Shown in pieces: positions 1-8,608 of a DNA stretch of 26,437 nt. Within the stretch, counting starts at the first letter, position 1, and each line of letters opens with the position of its first letter. Origin of the DNA: JALQUL01 sp964556425 (GTDB lineage Bacteria; Pseudomonadota; Gammaproteobacteria; Burkholderiales; Burkholderiaceae_C); assembly GCA_964556425.1 (NCBI GenBank), contig CAZKWC010000040.1, positions 1-26,437 on the forward strand, read 5' to 3'. The notes under the pieces are model-generated. The model was not told where the DNA came from, searched no databases, and saw only the letters and a program-made list of their open reading frames with translations. The translations under genes and the position numbers were made by a program.

Positions 1-101
1 TGATTTAATAAGTTTCATAGTGCAATACAAAGGTTTTCCCAATTACACAAAAAAAACATGAAAATATGATGACAAATGGATGATGCTGCTACTACAAAGC
101 A

Positions 102-1001
102 CTACCAATTCGGCCCTTTATTGGCAAATTCATCAGCTAAAAAATCAATTAACACTCTTACTTTTGGGGTCAGATGTTTTCGTGATGGATAGACGGCGTA
201 TATACCTAGTACCACCGAGGGGAAATGAGGCAGTATTTCTTGCAATTGACCATTGGCTAAATAAGGGCCAACTAAGAAACTGGGTTGCAAAATAATGCCT
301 TGATGGGTGAGTGCTGCCGCTAGGCAGGTATCGCCATTATTGGTTTGAATACAAGGTTTAGTTTTAATATGAATGGGCCCTGTTGGGCCTGTAAATCGCC
401 ACTCATCTTTGGTGGCTAAATAGCTATACGAAATAATGTCATGATGAGAGAGGTCATTGGGATGTAAAGGCCTACCTTTTTGTGCTAAATATTGTGGTGA
501 GGCACACAATACCACCCGAGTGGTGCCCAGTCTTTTACTGATCAAAGTAGAACTTTCTAAATTAGCAATCCGAATAGCTAAATCAAAACCTTCCTCTACT
601 AAATCGACCGTTCTATCGGCCAAAGTAATATCCAATAAAACATTTGGATTTTGCGCTCTAAACTTGCCCCACAAGGGAGCTAATTGCAAAATACCAAAGG
701 TAAATGGGGCGTTAATTCTTAATAAGCCGGTGGCATTGGTGCTTCTAGAGCTAACCTCTTCTTCGGCCTCTTGTAATTCTCTTAGGATTTCTTTGCTACG
801 ATTGTAAAAAACTTGACCTTCATCGGTAAGCGATAAACGCCTAGTTGTACGATTTAATAAACGCACCCCTAGCCGTGTTTCCATATCAGAAACATATCGA
901 GAAACTGCCGCTTTAGACATGTCTAAAGTGTCGGCGGCTTTTATAAAACTCCCTGCTTCTACTACGGCTTGAAACGTTTGTATTTCTTGAAATTTATCCA
1001 T
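102..1001 (-). CDS. LysR-family transcriptional regulator
   Basis: This is a 299-residue LysR-type DNA-binding regulator. The N-terminus (MDKFQEIQTFQAVVEAGSF, then KAADTLDMSKAAVSRYVSDME) is a typical LysR winged helix-turn-helix. The rest is a substrate-binding-like effector domain of normal length, resembling the CrgA/AaeR-like subgroup common in Proteobacteria. The open frame extends to a TTG at 1025, but I chose the ATG at 1001: it gives the canonical LysR start and has a purine-rich AGTGGA just upstream. It is divergent from the dioxygenase at 1099 with a 97-base shared gap, the classic layout for a LysR regulator controlling its neighbour. The effector is unknown; an aromatic or catechol-like compound is only inferred from the neighbour. 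Confidence 0.9.
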   Translation of the reverse strand: MDKFQEIQTFQAVVEAGSFIKAADTLDMSKAAVSRYVSDMETRLGVRLLNRTTRRLSLTDEGQVFYNRSKEILRELQEAEEEVSSRSTNATGLLRINAPFTFGILQLAPLWGKFRAQNPNVLLDITLADRTVDLVEEGFDLAIRIANLESSTLISKRLGTTRVVLCASPQYLAQKGRPLHPNDLSHHDIISYSYLATKDEWRFTGPTGPIHIKTKPCIQTNNGDTCLAAALTHQGIILQPSFLVGPYLANGQLQEILPHFPSVVLGIYAVYPSRKHLTPKVRVLIDFLADEFANKGPNW

Positions 1002-1098
1002 TGTTCCACTTTTAAAGACAATCAATCATAATTTTAAGGCTTTATCTATGCAATCAAAGCTAATACTATAGGTTGATTCAGAAGAAAAGGTGTAATTC
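1002..1098. promoter_or_regulatory. Divergent LysR / dioxygenase promoter region
   Basis: This 97-base AT-rich gap separates the start codons of the LysR gene and the dioxygenase and must hold both promoters. A weak candidate for the plus-strand promoter is TTTATC at 1041-1046, 17 bases ahead of TACTAT at 1064-1069. AAAAGGTG at 1085-1092 is the Shine-Dalgarno site of the dioxygenase. LysR proteins usually bind such gaps, but I could not single out a convincing T-N11-A operator. Confidence 0.4.
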
Positions 1099-1935
1099 AT
1101 GACTAACTCCAATGCTAACTCTAATGCCAGCGCTAATAACTCCAAGTTAACTCCCTTATTATTTATTTCTCATGGCGCACCCACATTTGCCCTAGAGCCA
1201 GGTTTAATGGGCCCGCAATTACAAGCCATAGGCCAACAATTAAGCGGTATTCAAGCGGTGTTAATCGTCTCGCCGCATTGGCAAACTAGTCAGGTAAAGG
1301 TCATGACTACCGCCCAACCAGAAACCATTCATGATTTTGGTGGTTTTCCGCCAAAGTTATATACCTTGCAATATCCCGCCAAAGGTCATCCTGAATTAGC
1401 TAGTCAAGCTGCCCAATTACTCAATAATGCAGGCATTATTACTGGCCTAGACGATAAGCGTGGATTGGATCATGGAGCTTGGGTGCCTATGATGCATTTA
1501 TTGCCTCAAGTGAATGTGCCAGTGTTTCAGGTTTCCATTCCTTATGATTGGAGCCCAGCAAAAGCGTTAGCTATGGGCCAAGCCTTAGCACCACTGCGTG
1601 AGCAAGGTGTATTAATAGTCGCATCTGGCAGTATTACCCATAACTTGTATGACATACAGCCACCTAATAGCCCTATTGTGGCTTATGCAAATGAATTTAA
1701 TCAGTGGGTAAAAACGGCGGTGCTGGCGCATTCAGTGCCCGCCATGCTCAAGTACAGAACTGAAGCACCATTTGCCGAGCGCGCCCACCCAACAGATGAA
1801 CACTTTTTACCTATCATGGTAGCCATGGGGGCTACAGCCCCGACCGAACAAGCTCAATACTTGAATGGCGGTATGAGTTATGGGGTCTTGTCTATGGATG
1901 CCTATGGTTGGGGTTTACCTACTTCAATTCAATAA
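1099..1935 (+). CDS. ygiD: 4,5-DOPA-type extradiol dioxygenase (LigB superfamily)
   Basis: This 278-residue cytoplasmic enzyme belongs to the class III extradiol ring-cleavage family (LigB superfamily, DODA/YgiD group), which opens catechol rings such as L-DOPA using a metal ion. Visible landmarks are SHGAP (His25), SPHW (His60), HDFGGFP (His78), GLDHGAWVP (His125), SITHNL (His181) and HPTDEHFLP (His230, His235). By analogy with YgiD, His25, His60 and His235 are the likely metal ligands. The ATG follows AAAAGGTG at good spacing. The first 16 residues are an Asn/Ser/Ala-rich tail absent from typical members, encoded by short AAT/GCT-type repeats. The gene is divergent from a LysR regulator that probably controls it, and it ends at a bidirectional terminator. 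The true substrate cannot be read from sequence. Confidence 0.88.
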   Translation: MTNSNANSNASANNSKLTPLLFISHGAPTFALEPGLMGPQLQAIGQQLSGIQAVLIVSPHWQTSQVKVMTTAQPETIHDFGGFPPKLYTLQYPAKGHPELASQAAQLLNNAGIITGLDDKRGLDHGAWVPMMHLLPQVNVPVFQVSIPYDWSPAKALAMGQALAPLREQGVLIVASGSITHNLYDIQPPNSPIVAYANEFNQWVKTAVLAHSVPAMLKYRTEAPFAERAHPTDEHFLPIMVAMGATAPTEQAQYLNGGMSYGVLSMDAYGWGLPTSIQ

Positions 1936-1965
1936 TTACTTATACCCTTATCAATAATCCTCACA

Positions 1966-1992
1966 AAAAACGCCTCTCTCAGAGGCGTTTTT
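1966..1992. terminator. Bidirectional intrinsic terminator
   Basis: The inverted repeat CGCCTCT (1971-1977), loop CTC, AGAGGCG (1981-1987) is flanked by a run of A on the left and TTTTT on the right. It can therefore stop transcription from both the dioxygenase (plus) and the converging cyclo-ligase gene (minus). Confidence 0.9.
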
Positions 1993-2034
1993 ATTTTCAA
2001 CCCATGTTTTAATTAAGTAAACACAGGCGAGGTT

Positions 2035-2739
2035 TTAACCACCCCAAGCCAAACCTTGTTCGGTTAAGATGGCGTCTAGTGGAATGTCATGCTCTTGGGG
2101 TACAAATTCGGGTACAAACCCAACGCTAAAGCCCAAGCCCACAGTAAACGGTTTAGGTTGTAGGGTGGCTAAGGTTCTATCATAAAAACCACCACCATAA
2201 CCCAATCGATACCCTCCCGGACCAAAGCCTACACAAGGCACTAACAACAAGGTAGGAAACAATAACTCGGTGTCTTTGGGTTTAGGAATTTTATAAGCGT
2301 CTTCTTCCATTGGGCAGCCAGGGTACCAAGCATGAAAAGTTAAAGTTTTATGCACTTTATTAATCACAGGAAGACCAATTTTGCGAGGTGAACCCGCTGC
2401 TGCATCTAAAATGTCAGCTGCTTTTCCTGCTGCTGCTTCATCTTGAAACGCAGGGTCGGTGATTTTTGTCTCGATTTTGTTCAATAATGCAGTAACTGAA
2501 TTATCGTTAGCAGTTCCTGGTGGACGATTTTTATTTAACACACCATCTTCTTGCCAACGATAAAGCGCAGGTAAAGGGTCAAACTCGCCTTTAATAGGCC
2601 AATAAGCACCAATTACAGTGTCAGGACGGCTTAATAACCAAATCCGTAATGCCTGCTGTAGTTGTTCGGCTTTTTGGCTTTTTGCCGCTAAGTTATATCG
2701 TTGTTCAAGAAGTGATTTTCTGACGCTACTTTTGTCCAT
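2035..2739 (-). CDS. ygfA: 5-formyltetrahydrofolate cyclo-ligase
   Basis: This ATP-dependent enzyme converts 5-formyl-THF to 5,10-methenyl-THF and so salvages folate one-carbon units. The C-terminal half is very typical: GLPVINKVHKTL, FHAWYPGCPMEEDAY, IPKPKDTE, the ATP-binding LGYGGGFYDRTL (about residues 179-190) and VPQEHDIPLDAILTE. The N-terminal basic helix (SVRKSLLEQR) also fits. Family members are usually about 190-200 residues; this one has 234 because of an extra segment at about residues 66-118, rich in Ala, Asn and Asp, between the GEFDPLPALYRW and KIGLPVIN blocks. ATG start at 2739 with an AGGT-containing leader. It is divergent from the lytic transglycosylase gene with only 36 bases between starts. 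Confidence 0.93.
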   Translation of the reverse strand: MDKSSVRKSLLEQRYNLAAKSQKAEQLQQALRIWLLSRPDTVIGAYWPIKGEFDPLPALYRWQEDGVLNKNRPPGTANDNSVTALLNKIETKITDPAFQDEAAAGKAADILDAAAGSPRKIGLPVINKVHKTLTFHAWYPGCPMEEDAYKIPKPKDTELLFPTLLLVPCVGFGPGGYRLGYGGGFYDRTLATLQPKPFTVGLGFSVGFVPEFVPQEHDIPLDAILTEQGLAWGG

Positions 2740-2775
2740 AATCTACCTATGTATTTTCTCTTACTAAAGGGACCC

Positions 2776-4743
2776 ATGAGGCTCAAATTTCAACGCTACT
2801 TTTTATTCATCGCAACGCTTGTATTATGGTCTTTTTTGACCCCGGCTGTGGCACAAACAAGCGCAGACAATGTCATTATTGACATGGCTCAAGCATATCG
2901 CAAAGCAGACCGGCGTAGTTTAGAGAATTTATTGCCAAGAGCAAAGGGGCATTTGTTAGAACCATGGGCTGCCTATTGGACTTATTCTGCTCAACTCAAC
3001 GAGTTAAGCACCCCTGAATTACAAGGTTTTTTTAATCAATATGCAGGCACCTATCAAGAGGACAGATTAAGAAACGATTATTTATTGCTCTTAGGGCGTA
3101 GGCGTGACTGGGGACAATTTACTAAGTTTTACCCTGAGTTTAGAATGCGTGACGATAAACAAGTCGAATGTTACTCTTTAGCAGCCCAATTTAGTTTAGA
3201 AAAAATAATCGTAAAAGATGCAGTCGAAAATTTGTGGATGCAGCTAAAAGATACCGATGATGCTTGCACCTACGCTTTTTCTCAACAATTAAGAAATGGC
3301 CAGTTGCCGGGTTTGTTGGCATGGCAAAAAGCACGTTTAGCCATGGAGTGGGGCAAGCCAAAACTACTTCGCTCTGCGGTTGATTTACTTGATCCCGATT
3401 GGGGCAAAACTGCACTGGCAATTTATGAAGCGCCAGAAAAATTTTTAAATGGTCGCTTATTAGCCTTAAGGCCAAGAACTCGCGAGTTAGTCACTTTGGC
3501 TTTGGTTCGCTTAGCCACTGATGACCCGCAAGCCGCTCGTGATGAAATGAATAAAATTCGTTGGCGTACACAGTTAGACGAAGAAGAAAAAAGTTGGATT
3601 TGGTCGGTCATTGCCAAACAAGCGGGGCTCAAAGGCTCTGATCAAGCCCTTGATGATTTTGCAAAAGCAAAAAATCATGAAATGGTAGATGAGCATTTGT
3701 TTTGGAAGGCCAGAGTTGCGCTTAAATCGAAAGCCTATCCTATTGTTTTAGATGCGATTCAAGCCATGTCTTCTCAAGCAAGGTCAGAGACTGTATGGAT
3801 TTATTGGAAAGCCAAAGCTTTGCAAGCCACGCAGGGACCTAACTCAGAAGCGGCACAAGTCTTATTAAAATCAATTGCGCAACCCGTTGGGTTTTATGAA
3901 ATGTTGGCCCACGAAGAATTAGGTCGTAACTTGCAGTTTCAGCCTGCCCCTCCAATAGAGCCATTTGAAATTGCGCAAGCCAAAGAAAATCTAGGCTTGC
4001 AAAGAGCCCTTGCCGCAATGGCCATAGGTTTAAGAAGCGAGGGAATAAGGGAGTGGAATTACACTACTAATTTACATGTAAAAGGTGGCTTAAAAGACCC
4101 TCAGTTAAGGGCGGCTGCACAATTGGCATGCGAAGCCCAAATTTGGGATAGATGTATTAATACCAGTGACAAAACTAAAACGATTATGGATTGGGCACAG
4201 CGTTACCCTATGCCTTCATTGAATGCGGTAGCCAGTCGTAGTCAAGCAATTGGTCTTGATACGGCCTTTGCTTATGGCATTATGCGCCAAGAGAGTCGCT
4301 TCATTAGTGTGGCTCGGTCTGGGGTGGGGGCAACTGGTTTAATGCAAGTCATGCCTGCTACTGCTAAATGGACGGCAAAAAAAATCGGTATGACCGATTA
4401 CAACCCCTCGCAGTTATCAGACCCAACGGTCAATATTGCACTGGGTACCTCTTATTTGCAATTAGTGTTGAATGATTTTGATGGTCATCCAGCCATGGCT
4501 TCAGCGGCCTACAATGCGGGTCCTGGAAATGTGAGAAAGTGGCGAGATGGCCCCGATCTAGAAGGTGCAGTGTGGGTCGAAAATATTCCTTTTTATGAAA
4601 CACGTGATTATGTTAAAAAAGTATTGTCTAACACGGTGGTCTATGCTGGCTTAATGACTGGTCAAGCACAGTCATTAAAGGCGAAGCTAACACCGGTTGG
4701 GCCATTACGAGTAGGCACTCCCATTGACACCAGTTTGCCATAA
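2776..4743 (+). CDS. slt: Soluble lytic murein transglycosylase (Slt70-like)
   Basis: This periplasmic enzyme cleaves the MurNAc-GlcNAc bond of peptidoglycan, forming 1,6-anhydro-muropeptides. It is 655 residues, close to E. coli Slt70. A signal peptide ends near VAQTS at about residue 26. A long helical superhelix follows, then the GH23 catalytic domain with GIMRQESRF (catalytic Glu506 in this numbering), GATGLMQVMPATA and AAYNAGPGNVRKW. An in-frame ATG at 2749 would add nine residues, but the ATG at 2776 has AAAGGGA just upstream and starts directly with the basic part of the signal peptide. It heads a tight operon with corA-like, GMC and tauE-like genes. Its anhydro-muropeptide products are the usual cargo of AmpG permeases, and an AmpG-like gene lies at 19615. 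Confidence 0.95.
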   Translation: MRLKFQRYFLFIATLVLWSFLTPAVAQTSADNVIIDMAQAYRKADRRSLENLLPRAKGHLLEPWAAYWTYSAQLNELSTPELQGFFNQYAGTYQEDRLRNDYLLLLGRRRDWGQFTKFYPEFRMRDDKQVECYSLAAQFSLEKIIVKDAVENLWMQLKDTDDACTYAFSQQLRNGQLPGLLAWQKARLAMEWGKPKLLRSAVDLLDPDWGKTALAIYEAPEKFLNGRLLALRPRTRELVTLALVRLATDDPQAARDEMNKIRWRTQLDEEEKSWIWSVIAKQAGLKGSDQALDDFAKAKNHEMVDEHLFWKARVALKSKAYPIVLDAIQAMSSQARSETVWIYWKAKALQATQGPNSEAAQVLLKSIAQPVGFYEMLAHEELGRNLQFQPAPPIEPFEIAQAKENLGLQRALAAMAIGLRSEGIREWNYTTNLHVKGGLKDPQLRAAAQLACEAQIWDRCINTSDKTKTIMDWAQRYPMPSLNAVASRSQAIGLDTAFAYGIMRQESRFISVARSGVGATGLMQVMPATAKWTAKKIGMTDYNPSQLSDPTVNIALGTSYLQLVLNDFDGHPAMASAAYNAGPGNVRKWRDGPDLEGAVWVENIPFYETRDYVKKVLSNTVVYAGLMTGQAQSLKAKLTPVGPLRVGTPIDTSLP

Positions 4744-4752
4744 AGGTGGTTC

Positions 4753-5862
4753 ATGAAAGCCTATTGTTTTGATGCAGGTGTTGTACAAGTTTTGCCTGCT
4801 GAACAAGTTGTACAACATCTACCCTCAAGTGCCTTTATTTGGCTTACTTTAAGCCCAGAAGAATTTGCAGCACAAATTGTTTTAGTGCAAGCATGGGCAG
4901 AACAATGGGGCGGATCTAGTTTGCTAGATTTGCATTGTCAAGATTTAGCTTCTGCCTCCCATCCATCCGATTACGATTTTACCTCGGTTTATGACTTAAT
5001 TATTTTTCGTAAATTATTAAGTCATGCCCATCACACAGAATCATTAACTCAACAACCCACCAGTATTTTTAAATTGTTAGATACCTGTGCTTTGGGATTT
5101 GTGTTGTTTGACCGATTATTAATTAGTGTTCACCCTGTCAATGACGATACGGCTGAAGTGGCGGCCACCCGCTTTATTGCACAAAGTCAGCCTAACTCGC
5201 CACATCATATCAATGGTTTTGATAGTCCTATTTTAGGACGCTGGAGAGCACCTGCGAGTGCTGCCGATTTAATGCTAAGAATGATTAATTCAGTGGTGGA
5301 TCGCTATTTAGATGTGCGTAAAGACTTGAGTAAAGGCCTAGAGGTGTGGCAGTCTGAGCTATTAAAACCCAATCCACAAATTAATGATTGGCAAGCTTTA
5401 ATGGATGTGCGCAACCAATTGCATATGCTTGAGGACTTATGCGAGGAGCAGCATGATGCGGTCTCTGAATGGCTAGACGCCATGCATGAACAATTGCCCG
5501 GTGAATTAGAAGCGGCAGAGCGCGACTATTTATTTGCAAGAGCAAATGATGTGATTGAACATATTTCAAGAGTAGTGCATCATGTCAGGCGGCTAGAACA
5601 ATCGGCAGAATCGAGTGTGCAAATTTATTTTGGTGCCCAAAGTCATAGAACTAATAACATCATGAGAACTCTAACGGCATTAACCGCCGTTTTTTTGCCA
5701 CTCAATTTAATCACTGGTTTTTTCGGAATGAATTTTGAGTTTTTACCGCTTATTCACAATAGATTAGGTTTGTTGTGGGCGGTAATTGCCATGATAGGCA
5801 TCGCTATTGTTTTGATTTTAATTTTTTGGCGTAAACGTTATTTAGCACGGATCAAGTTATGA
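4753..5862 (+). CDS. corA: CorA-family divalent metal ion transporter
   Basis: This is a 369-residue inner-membrane channel of the CorA/ZntB family, carrying Mg2+ or another divalent cation. The large N-terminal cytoplasmic domain ends in a long helix rich in charged residues. Two C-terminal membrane helices follow, and the first ends in the signature Gly-Met-Asn (FFGMNFEFLP, GMN at about 325-327). The basic end KRYLARIKL is typical. The ATG has AAAGGTGG upstream and lies 9 bases after slt. The stop codon overlaps the start of the GMC gene (ATGA), so the two are translationally coupled. Family membership is firm; the ion carried (Mg2+, Co2+, Zn2+) is not shown by the sequence. Confidence 0.9.
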   Translation: MKAYCFDAGVVQVLPAEQVVQHLPSSAFIWLTLSPEEFAAQIVLVQAWAEQWGGSSLLDLHCQDLASASHPSDYDFTSVYDLIIFRKLLSHAHHTESLTQQPTSIFKLLDTCALGFVLFDRLLISVHPVNDDTAEVAATRFIAQSQPNSPHHINGFDSPILGRWRAPASAADLMLRMINSVVDRYLDVRKDLSKGLEVWQSELLKPNPQINDWQALMDVRNQLHMLEDLCEEQHDAVSEWLDAMHEQLPGELEAAERDYLFARANDVIEHISRVVHHVRRLEQSAESSVQIYFGAQSHRTNNIMRTLTALTAVFLPLNLITGFFGMNFEFLPLIHNRLGLLWAVIAMIGIAIVLILIFWRKRYLARIKL

Positions 5863-7613
5863 CAACATTTGACTATATAGTGGTGGGTGCAGGTACGGCA
5901 GGATGTTTAATTGCCAATCGATTGAGTATTGACCCTAGTAAAAAGGTTTTGTTATTAGAGGCTGGTCCAACCGATAACTACCATTGGATTCATATTCCGG
6001 TCGGTTATTTGTATTGTATTGGTAATACTAAGGTAGATTGGTGTTATCAAACCGAGCCAGATAAAGGTTTAAACGACAGAATCCTACGTTACCCAAGAGG
6101 TAAAACACTAGGTGGTTGCAGTAGTATTAATGGCATGATTTATATGCGAGGCCAAGCCCGAGATTACGACCAATGGGCAACGCTTTTGCAAGACCCTAGT
6201 TGGAAATGGGATGAAGTTTTACCATTTTTTAAAATTCATGAAGATCATTATTTAGGGCAAAATTTTTGGCATGGAGCTAAAAATGAATGGGCCAGTCGTC
6301 TTACATCTGACGCACAAAATTGGTATGATTATTTAAAAAACAACGGGGCTGGTCACGAGTGGCGAGTAGAAAAACAGCGTTTAAGTTGGAAAATTTTAGA
6401 TGCTTTTTCATTGGCTGCCCAGCAATTTGGCATTAATTCTACTCCTGATTTTAATCAGGGCAACAACCAAGGCGTGGCGTATTTTTCGGTCAATCAAAAA
6501 AAAGGCTGGCGCTGGAACACGGCAAAAGCATTTTTAAGTGCAGAAGTAAAACGCAGGCCTAATTTAACCGTCTGGACCGAGGCTCAAGCGACTCAATTAT
6601 TATTTGAAAATATCTCGCAGCCAGATACCAACAGCCCCCATATCACCTCTCACTCGAATCAAAAATTACGCTGTACTGGGCTTACCGTGCAGCATCAAAA
6701 ACAACTGGTAAAAGTATCGGCTCAACATGAGGTGGTTTTAACTGCTGGCAGTATTGGTAGTACCCAATTATTGCAATTGTCAGGCATTGGACCTGCACCT
6801 TTATTACAACAGCATGGCATACCGTTGATATTAAATTTGCCAGGAGTAGGAGAAAATCTACAAGACCATCTACAAATTAGAACCGTCTTTAAAGTTAAAA
6901 ATACGCTAACTCTTAACACTTTAGCTAATTCGTGGTGGGGTAAATTAAAAATTGGCCTTGAGTATTTGTTCAATCGCTCTGGTCCCATGAGTATGGCGCC
7001 AAGTCAACTCGGAGCATTTACCAAAAGTGACCCCACCCAGCCCTACGCTAATTTGCAATATCATGTTCAACCCTTAAGCCTTAATGCTTTTGGCGAGCCC
7101 TTACATTCATTTCCTGCATTAACAGCGAGTGTGTGCAACTTAAATCCGACTAGTCGTGGTCGGGTACAAATTAAAAGTGCCAATTTTAAAGATGCCCCTG
7201 CTATATCGCCCCATTATTTAAGTACCGAACAAGATAGGCAGGTGGCAGCTGACTCTTTGCGTTTAACACGCCAAATTATGCAGCAAACCGCCTTGTCTGT
7301 TTTTGAGCCAGAAGAGTACAAGCCGGGTGTGCAATTTCAAACAGATGAGGAGCTCGCTCGTTTAGCCGGCGATATTGCCACTACCATTTTTCATCCGGTA
7401 GGTACTACCAAAATGGGCTTGGCGACCGACCCTATGGCAGTGGTCGATTCTCGATTAAAAGTGCATGGAGTGGCTGGTTTAAGAATTGCCGATGCAGGAG
7501 TAATGCCCACAATTACCAGCGGTAATACCAATTCTCCCACCCTTATGATTGCAGAAAAAGCGGCATTTTGGATGCATCAAGATGCCGAGCAATCTGCTAA
7601 GTGCATTGAATAA
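5859..7613 (+). CDS. GMC-family FAD-dependent oxidoreductase (choline/alcohol dehydrogenase-like)
   Basis: This 584-residue flavoprotein belongs to the glucose-methanol-choline family, which oxidises alcohols to aldehydes with FAD. The N-terminal dinucleotide fold FDYIVVGAGTAG (GxGxxG at 10-15), the FAD motif GKTLGGCSSINGMIYMRG and AGSIGSTQLLQLSGIGP are all present. The C-terminal catalytic pair is most likely His512 (FHPVGTTKMG) and Asn556 (GNTNSPT), 44 residues apart as in other family members. Residues 138-168 hold an extra segment with two similar pieces, HGAKNEW and NGAGHEW, where relatives usually have one. The start overlaps the corA-like stop by 4 bases and the stop lies 14 bases before the tauE-like gene. 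The substrate is unknown. Confidence 0.92.
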   Translation: MTTFDYIVVGAGTAGCLIANRLSIDPSKKVLLLEAGPTDNYHWIHIPVGYLYCIGNTKVDWCYQTEPDKGLNDRILRYPRGKTLGGCSSINGMIYMRGQARDYDQWATLLQDPSWKWDEVLPFFKIHEDHYLGQNFWHGAKNEWASRLTSDAQNWYDYLKNNGAGHEWRVEKQRLSWKILDAFSLAAQQFGINSTPDFNQGNNQGVAYFSVNQKKGWRWNTAKAFLSAEVKRRPNLTVWTEAQATQLLFENISQPDTNSPHITSHSNQKLRCTGLTVQHQKQLVKVSAQHEVVLTAGSIGSTQLLQLSGIGPAPLLQQHGIPLILNLPGVGENLQDHLQIRTVFKVKNTLTLNTLANSWWGKLKIGLEYLFNRSGPMSMAPSQLGAFTKSDPTQPYANLQYHVQPLSLNAFGEPLHSFPALTASVCNLNPTSRGRVQIKSANFKDAPAISPHYLSTEQDRQVAADSLRLTRQIMQQTALSVFEPEEYKPGVQFQTDEELARLAGDIATTIFHPVGTTKMGLATDPMAVVDSRLKVHGVAGLRIADAGVMPTITSGNTNSPTLMIAEKAAFWMHQDAEQSAKCIE

Positions 7614-7627
7614 TCAAGGACATTAAT

Positions 7628-8383
7628 ATGGATTTTTTATGGGTGGCTTTTGCCTCATTATTGGCAGGATTTGTGGATGCCATAGTAGGCGGAGGAGGCT
7701 TAATATTGGTACCGGCTTTGTTTATTGCCTACCCGCAAGCTCATGCAGCTACCTTGTTAGGTACTAATAAAAGTGCTTCTATTTGGGGCACTGCAATGGC
7801 GGCTTGGCGTTATGGCCGGCAGGTTGATTTAAAGTGGGGCTCTTTGTGGCCTGCCGCATTATGTGGGTTTTTAGGCTCTTTAATGGGCGCTTGGATGGTG
7901 ACATTTTTATCCACCGAATTATTAAGAAAATTTTTACCTTTGGTTTTGTTCGCCGTGTTAATTTACACCATTGCCAAAAAAGATTTGGGACAATCGCATA
8001 CGCCGCGGTATAAAGGCCGTGTCGAATTATTGGCGTTTTGTGTCTTGGGTACTTTAATTGGTGTTTACGATGGTTTTTTTGGTCCTGGCACAGGCAGTTT
8101 TTTAGTGTTTTTAATGGTGCGCTGGTTAGGATTTGATTTTATTAATGCATCGGGCAGTGCCAAAGTGATTAACGTGGCCACTAATTTATCGGCTCTATTA
8201 TTGTTTAGTGCTAAAGGCTATGTATGGTGGCATTTAACTTTTATTATGGCAGGAGCCAACATTTTAGGTAGCTTGTTAGGTAGTTATGCTGCCCTAAGGT
8301 TTGGCACTGGATTTGTTCGGTATGTATTTATTTTTGTAGTAGCAATCATGACTGCTAAAGTAGGATTTGATGCCTACTTTTAA
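7628..8383 (+). CDS. TauE/SafE-family membrane permease
   Basis: This is a 251-residue integral inner-membrane protein of the TauE/SafE (DUF81, YfcA-like) family, whose known members move sulfite, sulfoacetate or other small organic anions. It is hydrophobic throughout, with about eight likely helices in two halves. Each half opens with a Gly-rich motif: GFVDAIVGGGGLILVP (14-29) and GVYDGFFGPGTGSF (145-158). The ATG follows AAGGA at good spacing. It is the last gene of the slt operon and ends before a terminator shared with mrdA. A role in exporting a product linked to the GMC enzyme is possible but is only an inference from position. Confidence 0.9.
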   Translation: MDFLWVAFASLLAGFVDAIVGGGGLILVPALFIAYPQAHAATLLGTNKSASIWGTAMAAWRYGRQVDLKWGSLWPAALCGFLGSLMGAWMVTFLSTELLRKFLPLVLFAVLIYTIAKKDLGQSHTPRYKGRVELLAFCVLGTLIGVYDGFFGPGTGSFLVFLMVRWLGFDFINASGSAKVINVATNLSALLLFSAKGYVWWHLTFIMAGANILGSLLGSYAALRFGTGFVRYVFIFVVAIMTAKVGFDAYF

Positions 8384-8539
8384 CCCGCAAAAACACGCGA
8401 TGAATAGCGAGACTAAGCTTTTTGTTTATCTTAGCTTATAAGCAGCTTTTCTGGTATTACCTTAATTAGCTGGGCTGTTATTAATAAGTTGATTGGCAAG
8501 TATCATTTTAAAAATTATTTAGTGTGAATGAGACTTTAA

Positions 8540-8567
8540 AAAAATGCCACTAAAAAGTGGCATTTTT
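8540..8567. terminator. Bidirectional intrinsic terminator between tauE-like gene and mrdA
   Basis: ATGCCACT (8544-8551), loop AAAA, AGTGGCAT (8556-8563), with four A before and TTTT after, serves both converging units. The rest of the 225-base gap from 8384 holds no gene. It contains a small palindrome GCTTATAAGC at 8434-8443 of unknown meaning. Confidence 0.88.
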
Positions 8568-8608
8568 ACAGTTGAAATTCTCAATTGTTTTAACGACAGA
8601 TACTGCTC

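Noticed and set aside
80..295. Open frame on the plus strand over the end of the LysR gene
   Set aside because: It is antisense to a clear LysR C-terminus and has no recognisable features.
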